Of a DNA stretch of 64,000 bases, positions 48,301 to 62,300 are shown in pieces. Where the stretch lies: positions 91,001-155,000 of the forward strand of contig WARS01000100.1 of NCBI GenBank assembly GCA_008933995.1. The letters run 5' to 3'. The notes below the pieces were generated by a model that had not been told where the DNA came from, ran no database searches, and saw only the letters and a program-made list of their open reading frames with translations. The translations under genes and the position numbers were made by a program. Each line of letters starts with the position of its first letter. Position 1 is the first letter of the stretch. Source of the DNA: Datnioides undecimradiatus. Taxonomy: Eukaryota > Chordata > Actinopteri > Lobotiformes > Datnioididae.

Positions 48301-50500
48301 TTCTGTATGGATGCTCGTGCTCTGGTCTCCACGGAAACCAGGCTGGTGTGCAGTGGTGATCCCGTGATTCAGCAAAACACACACACGCGCACACATACAG
48401 CGCTGTGGCATGCTGGTTGCCATGGCAATCAGACTGGAAGGGAGGCTGCTGGCGCTGTGACTCAGCTTGTTGCCGGGTGAATCAGTAAAAAACACAGAGT
48501 GTGAAAGCTTCGTCTTTGCTAGCATCTGGTTGCCGCAGCAACCTGAATAAATAAATAAACAAAAAATAAACAAACCAATAAATAATCAATTGTGTGAAGA
48601 ATGGAAAAAAAAGTTTAAACTACTTTCACACCTCTGTACAGCTGACCAATCAGGAGGGGCTTTCAGGGACAGTCAGCATCTGTATTAATGCTAGCTCAGT
48701 GTCCTCCGTCTGTCATGTGACCCTCCTCCCCTGCAGGTCACAGCAGTCAGCAGGTGTTTCGTTTGAAGCACACTAATGAGTGGGGCATTATGGGTAACCG
48801 TGGGTCACACAGGCCTGCAGAGGAACTGACATGCACAGTTGCAGCTGAAGTCGACCTGCGCATGGACGATGTCCGTTAGCTCAGACTTTGGAAAAACAAG
48901 GGACACCCAACACAGACAGACAACAGACAGACAACACAGAGTTTAAAGTGACTGACTCTAAATTTCATGAATATTTAAAAAAAATATTGCTTTTTATGAT
49001 ATATATTATTTGTTTTTTGGTGACCTTGTATCAAATGTTCAGAGGGCCTCTATGGGTCCACGGCCCTGGTGTTGGGAACCTCAGCTCCAACAAACCTCAG
49101 CTACTCCCTCCGTTTCTATTACTAATCAGATTGTTTTGTTTAAAACGTGTTTACATGTGTTTGTAATCGGTTTGTTTTGTCTTCGCTGTAGTTTAAAGTT
49201 TCAGTAAAGTCACAGTCTGTTCTTGCTCTCTGTAGCTCCGCCCCGGCGGCCCGCCGCGTCTCCGGCACACAACAAACCTCCACCGTCCACAGACACGCAG
49301 CAGCGTCGAGCGAACCGAACTCAGCGTCGACCGGAAACAAGTACGCCTTCAAATTAAAAGCCACAATCAAGTCGTATTTAACTGCAGGATTTTTAGCTTT
49401 GTCAATTTGTCGTCTGTAGAAAAAGCAGGCAATCCAAATGCTGCACATTAAAACATTAACATTCTTTCAGATAATAAAAATATTGTGTTATAATCGCACA
49501 TAAACAGATTGACTTTTAGTTTTTTTTAAGTGAGATGCTAATCAGAAAAAAGACAGATCAAAGCCAAAAAAACTATATAGTAGCAAACAGAACAAACTTG
49601 TCTGCGGGAATGAGGAAACCCAAACTTAACTTTAAACAACTTTTTACAGCCTAAATTAGCTGCATCTAATGTAAAGCAGGTATTAAACTGCAACTGAAAA
49701 CTTTTTGTTTATTGTTTTGTGATTCTGTCAGAGTAGATATTTGCATGTGAATATAAATAAATATATAAATAAATGTAAAATTTTTTCTTTTGTCAGCACT
49801 TCACATTACTTGGCCTATAGGTATTAATGAATGAATTCTAACACAACAAGTGTGCAGTTATGGTTATTCTTCATCTTCTTCTTCCTTTACTGTTATTGTA
49901 ATTATTATTAAACATTTATGATTGGAGATTTTATCACACACCATATTGTTTGTCTTAAAAAAAGTATGTTCTTTTCCTTTCACCTCATTAGTCACCTGTC
50001 TCCTGCTGTGTTACATATATTTGTCCTACTTAAGTACGTTTAACTCAAAACACCATGAACTAATGTGTCGTATTAGTGCACCAGCTGTAATTTACATTTA
50101 ATTGCAAATTAATTGTAGAATACAACTTAGATACTAAAGACTGTGTTAAGCAAAAGTATTAAAGTATTAAAGTATTAAAGACACAATATAGTTTAAGTAC
50201 AGAAACGTTTACCATACAGAATGGTCTATTTCGGAATAATATAATAATTATAATATTATTTATCTGTTTGTTGATTATATTCTGTATTATTCGTAATTAA
50301 AATGATCGAATTAACGTATTCGAGTTAAAAGAAACAATAATTCACTCTGAACTGTATAAAAATGGAAATGCTAAACTAAAGCGCCTTATATTGTATTTAA
50401 ACGCGGTTTTTAAGTAAACTTGTTGGTCAACTCCACTGGATTTAAAGGCTTTAATTTTGAAATTCCTAACCGGATGTGCGTTTCGTCACCCGGGCTACCT
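45394..50500. other. AT-rich intergenic DNA between osgin1 and the mtss gene
   Basis: Past the osgin1 3' UTR the sequence becomes markedly AT-rich with short A/T runs and (TAA)n-like words. I see no exon chain, LINE ORF or RNA gene. Short open frames (47102-47326, 48594-48776, 48888-49166, 49140-49448) resemble nothing known. Confidence 0.5.
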
Positions 50501-50519
50501 TGACTGGCTGCTCGCGGAC

Positions 50520-51290
50520 GCACTCATTCACTTCAGGTTAGGACTCCTATTGGACCAACCGGGGGAAAAACGGCTGGCTCGCGCGTCAAAACTCGCAGGA
50601 AAAACAGCGTGAAATCACTCGGATACTCCTCGGAAAACAGCGACTGGGGTGGATTTAAACCCGCGCTGGACTCCAGATAAGAGCCGTATTGATTTATTCC
50701 AATCGAACTGATTGATCGCGGACTGTGCGAGTGTGTACGTGTGTGTGTGTGTGTTATCGTTTTCCCAACACACACACAGTCACAGGTTGCTAGCGGAGTT
50801 AACGCTAACAGAGCTAGCCTAGTTAGCTGTTAGCTAGCTAGTTAGCCGCGGCTAGCCGTGCGTGTTTTCCTCCCAGCAGCTCCGGATAAACTTTAAACCA
50901 ACAGACTGTCAGACATTCCCCGGACTCTCTGCTCCATGATTCAGTCATGATGTGGTGTTTTCTCGGATGTTTATCAAGTTGGCCGGCCGGTAGCATCGGC
51001 TGACTGAAGGCTAGTGCGTCGGTGTGTTACTCCCGTGTGTGTGCGCGTCTGTCTGTCTGTGTGTGTGAGTGTGTGTGTGTGTTTGGCTGTTTCTTTTAAA
51101 AAGGTGGACTTTGCTCTCAGGGTGTTAAAAGTCTTTTTCACCCAGTGCAAATTAAACAGAGAAAAGCCTCCACTGATTCTTCTGTTGGCGGATTTTAAAA
51201 CTCGCCTGGAAGTTTTTCCTTTTTTTTTCGTCGGGAGGTGAAAAGTTTTGGGAAGTTGAGGAGGATTTTTTTTTCCGAGCCTGTGGAAAA
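50520..51290 (+). promoter_or_regulatory. Promoter and 5' UTR region of the mtss gene
   Basis: Sequence turns from AT-rich to GC-richer with several CpGs from about 50470. ATTGG (50549) is a candidate CCAAT box. Clustered GCTAGC/AGCTAG words (50790-50870) and a short GT-rich run (51055-51085) precede the start codon at 51291. No TATA box is clear. The start site cannot be fixed. Confidence 0.4.
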
Positions 51291-54200
51291 ATGGATGCGG
51301 GAATAGAGAAGGAATGCAGCGCCTTGGGAGGGCTCTTCCAGCTCATCATGAACGACATGAAGGTAGAAAATCTTATTAAATCCACTTTTGCATTCCCTCC
51401 AAATCTGTCGCATGTTACATATAAAACCGTATTTGTCTGCGAAGCACCTTTAAATGCACCTTTATAACATTTTCCACGTTTCTCTCCGCTGTTCCCTGTT
51501 TTTATTACTTTTGAATGACTCATAATCAGTTTTTAAAAAATGTTTTTTTGTGTTTTCCTGTGGAAGCCACACACTTCACATGTTGAGGGATGTGACTGAT
51601 GTGAAGGAGAGCTGATGAAACTTAGCTTTGTGTGAGGGGCGGAGGCCTGACTGGGCTGCTCCATTCATTCTGAATAGAGATTTGCCTGTGTTGCTTCACT
51701 TTAAAGGGGGGATTTGGTATTTTTAACCCGTTTTTGTCCAAACAGTTGCTGAACCTGGTCCAGTATTGATCAGCTGTTTGCCAGGAAACAGACAACAATG
51801 CACATTAAAGGACAGCTGCACCCCGCCAGTGTAAAGTGTGTTTGTGTCTCTGACAGACTCAGGTTGTTGTTGTCCACATGATGAAACCTGCTCCTCTGTG
51901 TCCTGCTGCAGCTCAGCACAGTAGCTTCAGCTAATAGCATTAGCTGCAGCCTGTCTGCAGCAGCTCTCTCCAGCCTTGAGCAGCATGTGTCTTTAGGAAG
52001 TTGTGCTTTGGTTCAGGGTTTCTTCTCTTCTCTGGCTGCCAGTGGTCATCCCGGTTACACTGCTCCCTGCAGAGCCGATGGGCAGCAGTGACAGTGTGTG
52101 GACGGGGGCGTTAGCATCCATTTGGAGCAGCAGCTAGCCACAACTCCAGCCTGTCCTGACCCGACAGAGGCGGCCTGTGAGAGCTGAGCTGTGTGTTGTG
52201 TGACGTGTTGTTGCCACAGGTCAGAGATGTGCAGCTATGAACTGCTTGGTCTTCCTGCAGCACAGCAGCTCTCACAGCTGTCACCAGGTTTCACAGACAC
52301 ACACAGACTCTGGTTCATCATGTTAAAGCACAGTTTAAACAACAATCTGAGTCCGTCAGAGACACAAACACACTTTTAGTGGACGCACACTGACGGGGTG
52401 CAGTTGTTTCATGTTTCCTGCCAACAGCTGATCAACACTGGACCAGCTTCAACAATCACTGTCCCCAGTTTGAACAATAAAACATGAGAAATCAATTCCT
52501 AGGATGAAAGTTCCCCTTTTAACATTTGCACTTCCTTAAATGTCACACGCACCGAAGAGCTGAAGCTAATGCCACAGCGCCGCTTAAAACCAGGTGCAAC
52601 TTAAAACAAGGAGTCCCAGGAATGAACGAGGAAGACGGAGACACTTTTAAACGTTTGAAATATGGGTTATTATGGACTGGATTCAGAGGGAGTGGATGTG
52701 AGTGCTGGTGATGTTGATTGGGTAATGAATGAGCTGAGGTTAGAACTGGAAGTGGGCCATCTGAGAGGGTAACAGAGCTGGATGGGGGTGGATTTTACCA
52801 GCTGTGTGCTCTTTGATGTTTGTCGAGCAGGCTGCCCTTTGCTGCCTGCCTGTCTGCCCGTCTGTCTCTCTGTCTGTCTGTTTCACTGCTCTCAGATGTT
52901 CGGCATTTGCTGCCTCTCCTCTCTCCGCTCGGCCATGAACGCACCTTTTTGTCCCAAATGGCCAGAAAAGGCTCCAGCGTTGAATGAAGTTGTCAGTCCG
53001 ACTCAGATTCATCGATTTTAGCTTTTCACCCAAACGAATACAAATAAACAAAAGATTAAAGGTTAAAATGTAAAAAAAAATCTGCACGAGATAACACGGT
53101 AACAGATGTGTCAGTGAAGCCGCCAGTCAGCCACAGAGACACACGGCCTCTTCAAAGTAAAAGTCACAAGAAGCATGCAGTCGTGTGCTCTTATTGTTTT
53201 AACTCTCTGGGCCTCAGAAAAGAGCGTTTCCTCCCGTTAAACCTATTTTTTCCGTTCCGTGCAGGAAACTTGTTGTAACACGCTTGTTCCGGCCCGATGC
53301 CTGGCACCTGTGCGGGAGCGCGCTCGTGAGGTTTCACCATTAGAATGAAGCTAACGCCTTCCCACTTAGGCCCCTTTCACACTGAACAACAAACCCGCTA
53401 ACAGCTGCGAACATCTGGCCTCTGTCTTCAGTGTGAATGTGAACGACCCGCGTCACATGACTCTGCAGCGGCCCCGGGTGTTTATCGGCTCCGCTCGGCA
53501 GCGACGTGAACACAACATGCTGATTGTGATTCATTACAGTATAAAGCTGCACACCCTGCCAGCACCGGGTGACCACCTGTGACTGCTGCAGGCCTCACTG
53601 GTGTTCAGTCATTGATAAAGCCGTTCTGGGTCAGCTGCTGTTGAGCATAGATCTTTCACCTCGTTGGGACAAACCTGGTTAGAAACGGTTTGAAGATTAA
53701 ATCCCACGTCACAGAAGCACCACCCAGGGCTGCAGTTATTTTCTGATCAGTTAACCTGCCACTCTTCTTCTCTGCTTCCATCTCGCCCTATCCTCTGCGT
53801 CCTCTTCCCTCACACCAGCTACCTTCACGTCCTCCTTCACTACATCCATGAACCTCCTCTTTGGTCCTCCTCAGCAGCTCTAACCTCAGCATCCTTCCAC
53901 CAATATATTCACTGTCCCTCCTCTGAACATGTCCAAACCATCTCAGCCTGGCCTCTCTAACTTTATCTCCAAACATCTCACATGAGCTGTCCCTCTAATG
54001 TTCTCGTTCCTGATCCTATCCATCCTGGTCCCGCCCAAAGAGAACCTCAACATCTTCAGCTCTGCTACCTCCAGCTTCTCCTCCTGTCTTCTCCTCAAAG
54101 CCACTGTCTCTGAACCATATCATGTCAATAAGCATAAAGTCTTCATATTGGCGGAGCTGGAATCAGTTTGGACATGGTTTCTTTACAAAATAACTCTATG

Positions 54201-54784
54201 ATTTAAAAGATGACAGCTGCTGGATCAGAAGTTTGGTAGCATCGACTCAGACGACCTGAATAATGTGACAGGCACTGACATATTAGACGGTGGAGGTGTC
54301 AGAGCGGCGACGACCGCGCCGATCCTGCTGGTGTTTGTTCACGCTGAGGAGCAAACAGTCAAACGTCACGGCTGCTGTTGAGCCCCCGCTGCGGGCAGTT
54401 AAAGATGAAATCTGTTTGTCGAAGCGCTTCCCGTGTGGAAACGCTGTGCGACTTATCAAACCACAGATGATGATTCAGCACGCCGGCGTTGTGTAAGAGT
54501 GGATCTTCAGATGACTCACGGGTTTCACAGTCGCACTCCCACCCGTGTTTAAAGATCACCCGCCTGCTTTGTTTCACAGCTGGTGGCACGGTTAGCGTTT
54601 GTCAGATCTGCGTCCCGCTTCAGGACCCGGGCGGACCATATGGTACCCGAGCACCACGGGTTTGATCGCCATGCGATGGCGAATGTGAGGAAGCAGTTGT
54701 TAAAACACTTCGGACACAACGTGGTGGGACTTGTAGACATCCTGTGAGCGGTACGCATGAGTCAGCGTCAGATAACAGGGATTG

Positions 54785-54844
<60 letters not shown>

Positions 54845-54919
54845 TTCAGAGCCTGTGGTATCATATCTTGATATTTTACCAACATGGCAAAGAACCAACA
54901 GGGGCACTCCCGCCATCTG

Positions 54920-54958
<39 letters not shown>

Positions 54959-55795
54959 CATGTCTAATTAAACAGAGGAGCTGCTCGGATAAATCTCCCC
55001 TCGGGGCATCACAACACGCCTCGCGCTCTGGATCAGGCGTGGCGGCGCTCATGCTCGCTGCAGGTTCCAGGTCATTTTGTGACTCGAGCGTCCGCTCAGA
55101 GCGACGCACACGATTTGTAACTGTTTAAACCAACCTGAGGCCAGATACATCACCATTCTGTTCAGAGTCAACACGCAGCTTCTGTATCTCACCGTGTTTC
55201 TCCATGGAACAGGATGGGCAGGTGGGATGTAAGGTTTGGACAAATTAGATTGGACCATTGAAAAGTGGGCGGGCCATAACAGACACCATGCACGCCGCCT
55301 GGAGCTTTCAGATTCTAGACAGCGCGCCGTAACCACCATGTTTTGGGGATAGCATTGGTAGCTAGCACATTGCTAAGTGTCGTACAGCGATTGAGGGGTT
55401 GGTTGCTTTGTGCTGTGCCCTCACTTCAGGCCTTTGTGCTCGGCCTTACTGCGTCCGCCTGAACTTCCTGTTCGATCTGAGAGAGGCGTCGGGGCTCGGG
55501 AGCAGCCGGGACCTTCAGGCCGAGCCGGAGAGAGACAGACGGGTTATTGATCTCTGCCGCGGCGGCGTCAGGAGTGACATTATGAGCCATCGACCTTCCA
55601 CACGCCTCCCTCGTGGTCGTTCCTTCACTCTGTCGGCCTCACGGTTCTTCTTCTCTTCTCTCTCGTCATTGCTTCATGCCTCCACCTCTCCGCCCCCGCC
55701 GTGACTCGCTGTTCACCACGATTTCATCAGCGTGTGAATGTTCAAGTCGTTCTCCTCATTACAACACATCGACCTTCTTCACTCAGAGTGTATGA

Positions 55796-55836
<41 letters not shown>

Positions 55837-56067
55837 CATTAGGCATGCACATGTGCACACGGTCCGTCCTGTGCTGAGCACTGAAGGTGAACTGGGCTGC
55901 TGTGTGTGTGTGTGTGTGTGTGTGTGTGGAATAGCAAACAGTGGTGAGCTACAGCCATGTCCAGCTCCTTCATGGACACACACACACACACACACACACA
56001 CAGTTAATTACATGTATATGCAGGACTGATTATAAAACACAGTAATGCAGTCATAACCATTGTTTAC

Positions 56068-56099
<32 letters not shown>

Positions 56100-56273
56100 T
56101 AAATACAGGCATTACCCACACATGATTCGCTTTGAGCTGAGTGACAACTGCACAATCACATCAAACACACACACACACACACGAATATACAAAAACACAC
56201 CCTCCAACTACAGACCATAATGTGATGTCATCAAGGCTTAGTCACATCACTGATATGATACTTTATAGTTCCT

Positions 56274-56310
<37 letters not shown>

Positions 56311-59300
56311 CGTGTTCGTGGGAGTGGTTGATTTCAGAGAAGTCTCACTGCTGACAGGAAAATAGGCAGCCTCAGGTGATCATGGGTGTGGACACACACA
56401 CACACACACACACACACTTACCCTCTCTCTCCCTCTCTCTCTCACATACACACACAGGAAGTACAGAGGGCAGGACATGAGGGAGGCTGAAGCATAGAAA
56501 CAAGGAGAGGAGGGGGGCTCCTCCTCCTCCTCCTCCAGTCCCTAACGAGATGATCTTATCTCACAGCGGTGCATTCAGGTGCTCCTCATCAACTTCTAAA
56601 CCAGCCATTTTGAAATCCTGTCACCAGGAAGTTGCCCTCAAACGCATCGTGCCTGGTGACTGTTGGAGCTCGCTCTGTGACTCTGCAGAGCCCCACAGCA
56701 GCTGCTCCAGAGCAGGAAAGGAAAGGAAAGGAGGAGGGATGAATGAACATGAGTCAACAGGTAGAGAGAGATGGAGGCGATGAGGCAGCATGGATGACTG
56801 CACTTCAGTAGAGGGTGTGGATTCATCTCACACACATCTCACCTCTGAGTGATGGGGCTCATCAGCACATCCTGAGCACTGTGGTGTTTTCTCAGTTGGA
56901 GGTTTTGTTTTCTGCTGTGAAGTGCTTGAAAGATGCTTTCTGACACGTTTTAAGGGCGGTGGTGTTGTGAAGTTTCACCCGATGCTAGTTTTCTTTCTAA
57001 AAAGTGAGAATTTCATCACTTGACGTGAATTTGACGAGATGCCCCTGAACCTGTCAGCTGAACATTACGTTGTTAGGAGGCGCGATTAGTAAGAGCCGCA
57101 GAGCCAAAGAGAGACACAAAGAAGTATGCAAAGAAACAGGAAGAGACAGATGTCACGTGGAGGTCAGCTTGTTTCCTCCACACCTGCAGGAGCCCGTGGC
57201 ACAAAGACAAATCAGAGGGAAGACGGAGCGATAAGGAAAAGAAAAATCTGAATTCAGCAGTTTTTAGGATGGATTTAAATTGCAAACGCTCTCTGACAAC
57301 AGTTTCCTGAGGGAGGAAACAAGAGTAACTCAAGTTCAGCTCCGCAAACCACCAGGACGGCGTCGCAGGTGCGCCGTCTCAATCTGCAGAGCACGCCAAG
57401 GCGTTCCACCGTCCTGTCAGTGTGACAGATGTGGACGGTGATGTCACACCTGGAACCGGGACAACGCTCAGTCACTGAGCCGGTGAACTCGCAGGAACAG
57501 GGTTTGTCAGGCTGCGGGTTGTTTGCTCTCCTGCTTCTCTGGGACCGTCTGCAGCCGTTATTCAGAGGAACAGCGTCTGATTAATGTTTCCCGACCTGCG
57601 CCTCTCTCAGAAACACATGAAACACCATGAAAATGCCAGAATGAGTGCCTGAAGCACTCTGCCCACGATCATCAGATCTGCAGTCCGCTGTCGTCACAGT
57701 GGCCCGGCGAGCCTCAGCAGGGCGGCCACTCCGTCTGCACGAGCGTGTTGTTCATCAAACCCAGGAAGAAATGCAGCTTTTGCAAATTGTTTTGGTTGCA
57801 GTTTATTTAGAATGACGACCTCAAATCCACAGAGGGACAGAAGCGCGTCGGAGGAGCCGAGGAGAGTCCGGAGCGGTGTGGAGGACTGCACGGATACAGC
57901 AGTGTGTGGAAACATACGGTCCGCTGGCAGCGCCGGAGAAGCTTCGACAGCTTGAACGTCTGGACAGTCAGTGTTAAATGATCTGATCCGAAAGGACTGT
58001 CAGGACAAATGCACATGTGACAACAAACTCATAACTATTTATGGACATTGAACCAAACTAAAATAATGATTTAGAAGCTGCTCATCTGCTCAACATTTGA
58101 CAAAAACTCAAAAGTCAGATCGTTTTTCTTTTCTCGTTCCTTAGTCACGTGTCTTTCACCGCAAGCTCTTAACCTGCAGATCGACTGATTGACTGAGCAG
58201 CTGGGAGCGGAGAGGAGACTCGCTGCCGCTCAAACACACCGAACTTTAGTCGCAACAAGTCCAGCACGTCAGCGAGAAGAGAGCGACGCACAGCGACCCC
58301 GACGGCAGCAGAGCTAACGGGAGTGCGCCGCCCACCGTCGTTACGTAAGAACGAGAAATGAGAAATGAGGCGTCCACTCTGTGGGACTTTGCGAAACCCT
58401 CATTGTTCACCGGATAAAGGAGGAGGCGGGCGAACACACAGACTTCACCCAACAAACCATTAACCTGATGTTGACACACCCCGCCTGTCTGTTTCCCCTC
58501 TCTCACCCTTTTCTCTCTTTGAGTCAACCAGAGTCGCTCAAACACAGAGTTAAACAAACCAGCGACCTGCTGTTTGAACAGTCTCACCCTCCCTCCCCCG
58601 CTCCGCTTCAATATGGCAGCTGGCAGCGGATAAAACGCCCCATGAGGAACAGGGAAGTCGGTGAGGGCGGAGAGATGGACGAACACGTTGGTATCGTGGA
58701 CGTTTTTAGTGATTTCATGGTGAAACCTGGACTGAGACGCGCATTAGAACCAGGTTTTCGTGGAGTCCGACAGGTGGATTAGATCTGCGCATGGAGGAAA
58801 TCAAGTGCACGAACCTCAACGCTCTTCGTTTGCATAACAGCAGGAAGATGAAACCGACAGCGACGGCCGTGGACGCTCTCAAACTGGTTCTGGAGGAATT
58901 TGCACAATCACATTCTTCTGGTGGATGTCTTCTCCGCTCCGCGACACTCCGTGATTTATGATAAGATGCTCATCACATAAATCACAGAGCATTACACCTC
59001 CACCGCTCCTCTATCTTATCAACACGGAGTGAAAGTGACAGGTGAGAAGTGTTTGAATCGTGCTCACCTCTGATTTGCACAGAGAAACGAGCTGATTGGT
59101 CGATCCTTTCAATAAACAACGCCGTGTGAAACCGTGTGACTGTTGTCATCTCTGAACGTTTTCTCTAAAACCAGTTCACTGGAATTTGTGCTTTGAACCC
59201 GTTTCCACTGAAAAATACCTCAATCTGTCTCCATGGTAATCACGCCCATTTATCTGGAAGTCAACAAACAAACAAACAAAAACCCTCCTACACGAGCGGC

Positions 59301-62300
59301 CGTTGCTCAGCTGAATGCATGGCTGCACACACACACGTACTCACACACACATGGTTTTAAAACCGATGCACAGGAACGTCACAAAGTGAGATGCAGGTCA
59401 GTATTTAGCCTGTTAGCAGTCGGCTAGCTGTTGTACACACGCTGCGCAGTGTGTGAGTGTTTCTGGTGCAGCTTCATGCACGCGTGTTTCAGCCGCTGCT
59501 TCCTGATCGTCAGCGCCATCATTTTGTGGCTTTGACTTGACAAACCCGGCCCCGTTTGAGTTCATGATGGATGTTGTTCACTTTGTTCTGAACCTCCGTG
59601 CACATCTGCGCTGCCGCCTCTCCGGCGGACGGACTCGCTGACCGGCTGACCACGCTCGGTCTCTGTAGAACCAGCCGGGACCGTGGAGAGGTCACCAGGG
59701 CAGTTCCCCGAGATGTCCCGGCGCTCTCTCCTCAGCGCTCCATCTCCCCTCTCTCTGTCGGTCAGTAGAGCAAGTCGGGATTATCACGGTGGGATTAGAC
59801 GCTGCAGGCAGGTGACTACACACACAGAGACTGTAGGTAACAGTATACCTGCTGGTCATGCTGTCTGGTTGACTAAGCAGATAGGATAACAGCTCTGTAC
59901 GCCTCCTATACATGGAGAGCTCAGGCTGCGTGAATAGAGTCGACTGTGTCAGTGCAGGCGGAGCGTAACGGAGGGCTTTCAGCAGGTAAGAGGCAGGTCG
60001 ACTTTAGTTTCCAAGGCGATCAAAGATTGAAGCAGCCAATGATCACCAAGGTTTAATCAAACACCTTTCCTTCATTGATTTTAATGTATTAGCACAAACA
60101 CCAAAAGAAGACACTCCTCATCAATATATCTTTAATTAAGATGTTCTTCTCTTCATATTTGAACTTTTCGTCAGCCTCGTTGTTTGTTCGTCTTCTGTAA
60201 ATCGTCAACAGTGTTTGTGCCGTCACATGATTTCAACACTAAAATATCATTGGTGTGTCAGCTTCTTCTGAGAGTAGCCGTGCTGTCGGCAGCTGTCTCA
60301 AGGAACCGTCTGGACTCCACCAGTGACCCGTGAGGGTCCCAGGCCCTTAATTTAGCATCAAACACGTTTCAGCTCTCCACACGGAGCTCCAGTTGACCCT
60401 CGCAGTCGGTCTGCGGCGTCTCCAGCCTCGTTGCTGTAAAAAAACCCCACAGCTGGAATATTTTGTCTGCGACTGGCTGCGACATTCCTGACAGTCACAA
60501 CAAATCCTGACAGAATTTAAGCTTGAGGTGAGAAGTCGAGAGGGAAAAGGAGGAGGCCCCGCAGGAGCCGCACACACTCAAATCCAAGCAGCAGGCGGAT
60601 GTTGGAGTCTGAGCTCTCGGTCTGTGGCTCGATACTCTGGACCAGAGTGACCGGTAGAGGTGTGATGGTGCACAGCACCCACTGTCTGGTGCGTGCGTTG
60701 GTTTTTGGGGTCATGGTTTTCGTAAAAACAATCGAATATGAAGGTAAACCCGAGCGTACGCCACTCAGAACTTTAGTTAATGCTCTACAAGTATCGATGG
60801 ATACCACGGAAACCTTGATCACGTTGAAACGGGAACTTGATGCTGTTACTTTGGGTACCAACGCTTGTGCTCGGTGCTTCTAGGTCTTGGTTGCCAGAGA
60901 TGAGGCAGCCAGACCGAAGTTCATGTGTATGGGCCAACACTGAGGCAGCTCACTCTCCACTGGCAGTTTGTCTGTAGATCCTAATCCAAGCGTCTTGGAG
61001 TAAACTGGGCCTAAATCATAATTTGGTCACTTTGTCCTTGGATAAATACAGATTTATTGTGACGTCGCAGCCAAAACGTTGGGCTCAAAGGTCAGTGGTG
61101 CAGTTATATTAATTAATACAGTGTATGGTGACACAAACAGTTTACAATCAACAGTTTTGAGTCAGTTTATTAAAGAACAGCTCTGAGTTTGGTAAAACTC
61201 CAAACCGAGTATTTGAGTTTTACCCAAATCGATCGATTGGTCACTGTATCGATCACAGATGTCCCCTGAACGCCTCACCTGCTCAGAGCAACAACTCGCA
61301 GTTTGGCTTCCAGCTCGAGTCTACTAGTTTAAGCTAACTAGCATTTAGCATTTATGTTGTCATGTGTATACAGTCACAGGGAATCATGGGTAGCTGCAGA
61401 CCCAGCCACCTCTGATTCCTAACAGACCACACCTGCTTGCACACTCAATTTAATGCACATGCCAAGATGTGAACTGAAGTGCATCTGTTTGATGATAGAT
61501 TACAGATAGATTGGCTCCAGACTGAGCAAAGGCAGAACGTCCTGCACCAAACTGTCCCGGACAAACACGTGTACCATTAAACCTCGCGAACATGCAACGC
61601 GAAGACTAATCGGACAGGCGAGCACAGGCGTGTAATAAAATGTCAGCGGGAGAGCACCGGAGGTACAAGAGATTTGATTCCAGGCAGATTTATACGAGAC
61701 CGTTTTCCATTCGTGGATTTTCTGAAAGATTAAAGCGGTGGGAAAAAAAACAACCCTTGCATGAGACGAGGTTTTGGAAAGATTACTTCCATCCAGATAA
61801 CTCCACATTATCATATCTGGAAACCATTTACTGCCCGAAACGCACCGTCGCTCGGTGACAGTCAGCAGCGATGATGATGATGGCTCCTTCAGAAACAGCA
61901 GCTGGAGACGTCCAGGTTCGGTTCGCCCTCAGAGCAGGTTTGGTTCCAGCCGCCGCTCGTCTCGCCGCGGGGATCGGTAAAGTTTTCAGAGTGCGATCCG
62001 TTTCTGCTCCTTCCTCCTCCGTCTGTTCCAGGTTCGCTGTGAGTCGTTCACCAGGGGCGCTCGGCCGGTCACCTGCAGTATTTCATCAGGCAGCGTTAAG
62101 CCCTTGCTGCTAGTAAACCTGTCAGCCCCATGCCGTGTGCGCGCCCGGCTAGCTGTGAAGCCGGGGCGGGCTAACAGCTTTAGCAGTATGGAGCTAAGAG
62201 GCTAATGGTGCGGTGTTAGGGGTTAAATCGGTATTATCCCCTCTGTGGTGGACCAGCAGATACAGAGGACACGCAGGGTGACTGGGTTCGGAGAGTGGGG

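Noticed and set aside
54620..54961. ORFs with poly Thr-His or Cys-Val
   Set aside because: Translations of CA/GT microsatellites.
58381..58782. 133-codon ORF in mtss intron 1
   Set aside because: No family resemblance, simple composition, an opposite-strand ORF of similar length, and no splice-linked partners; probably chance.
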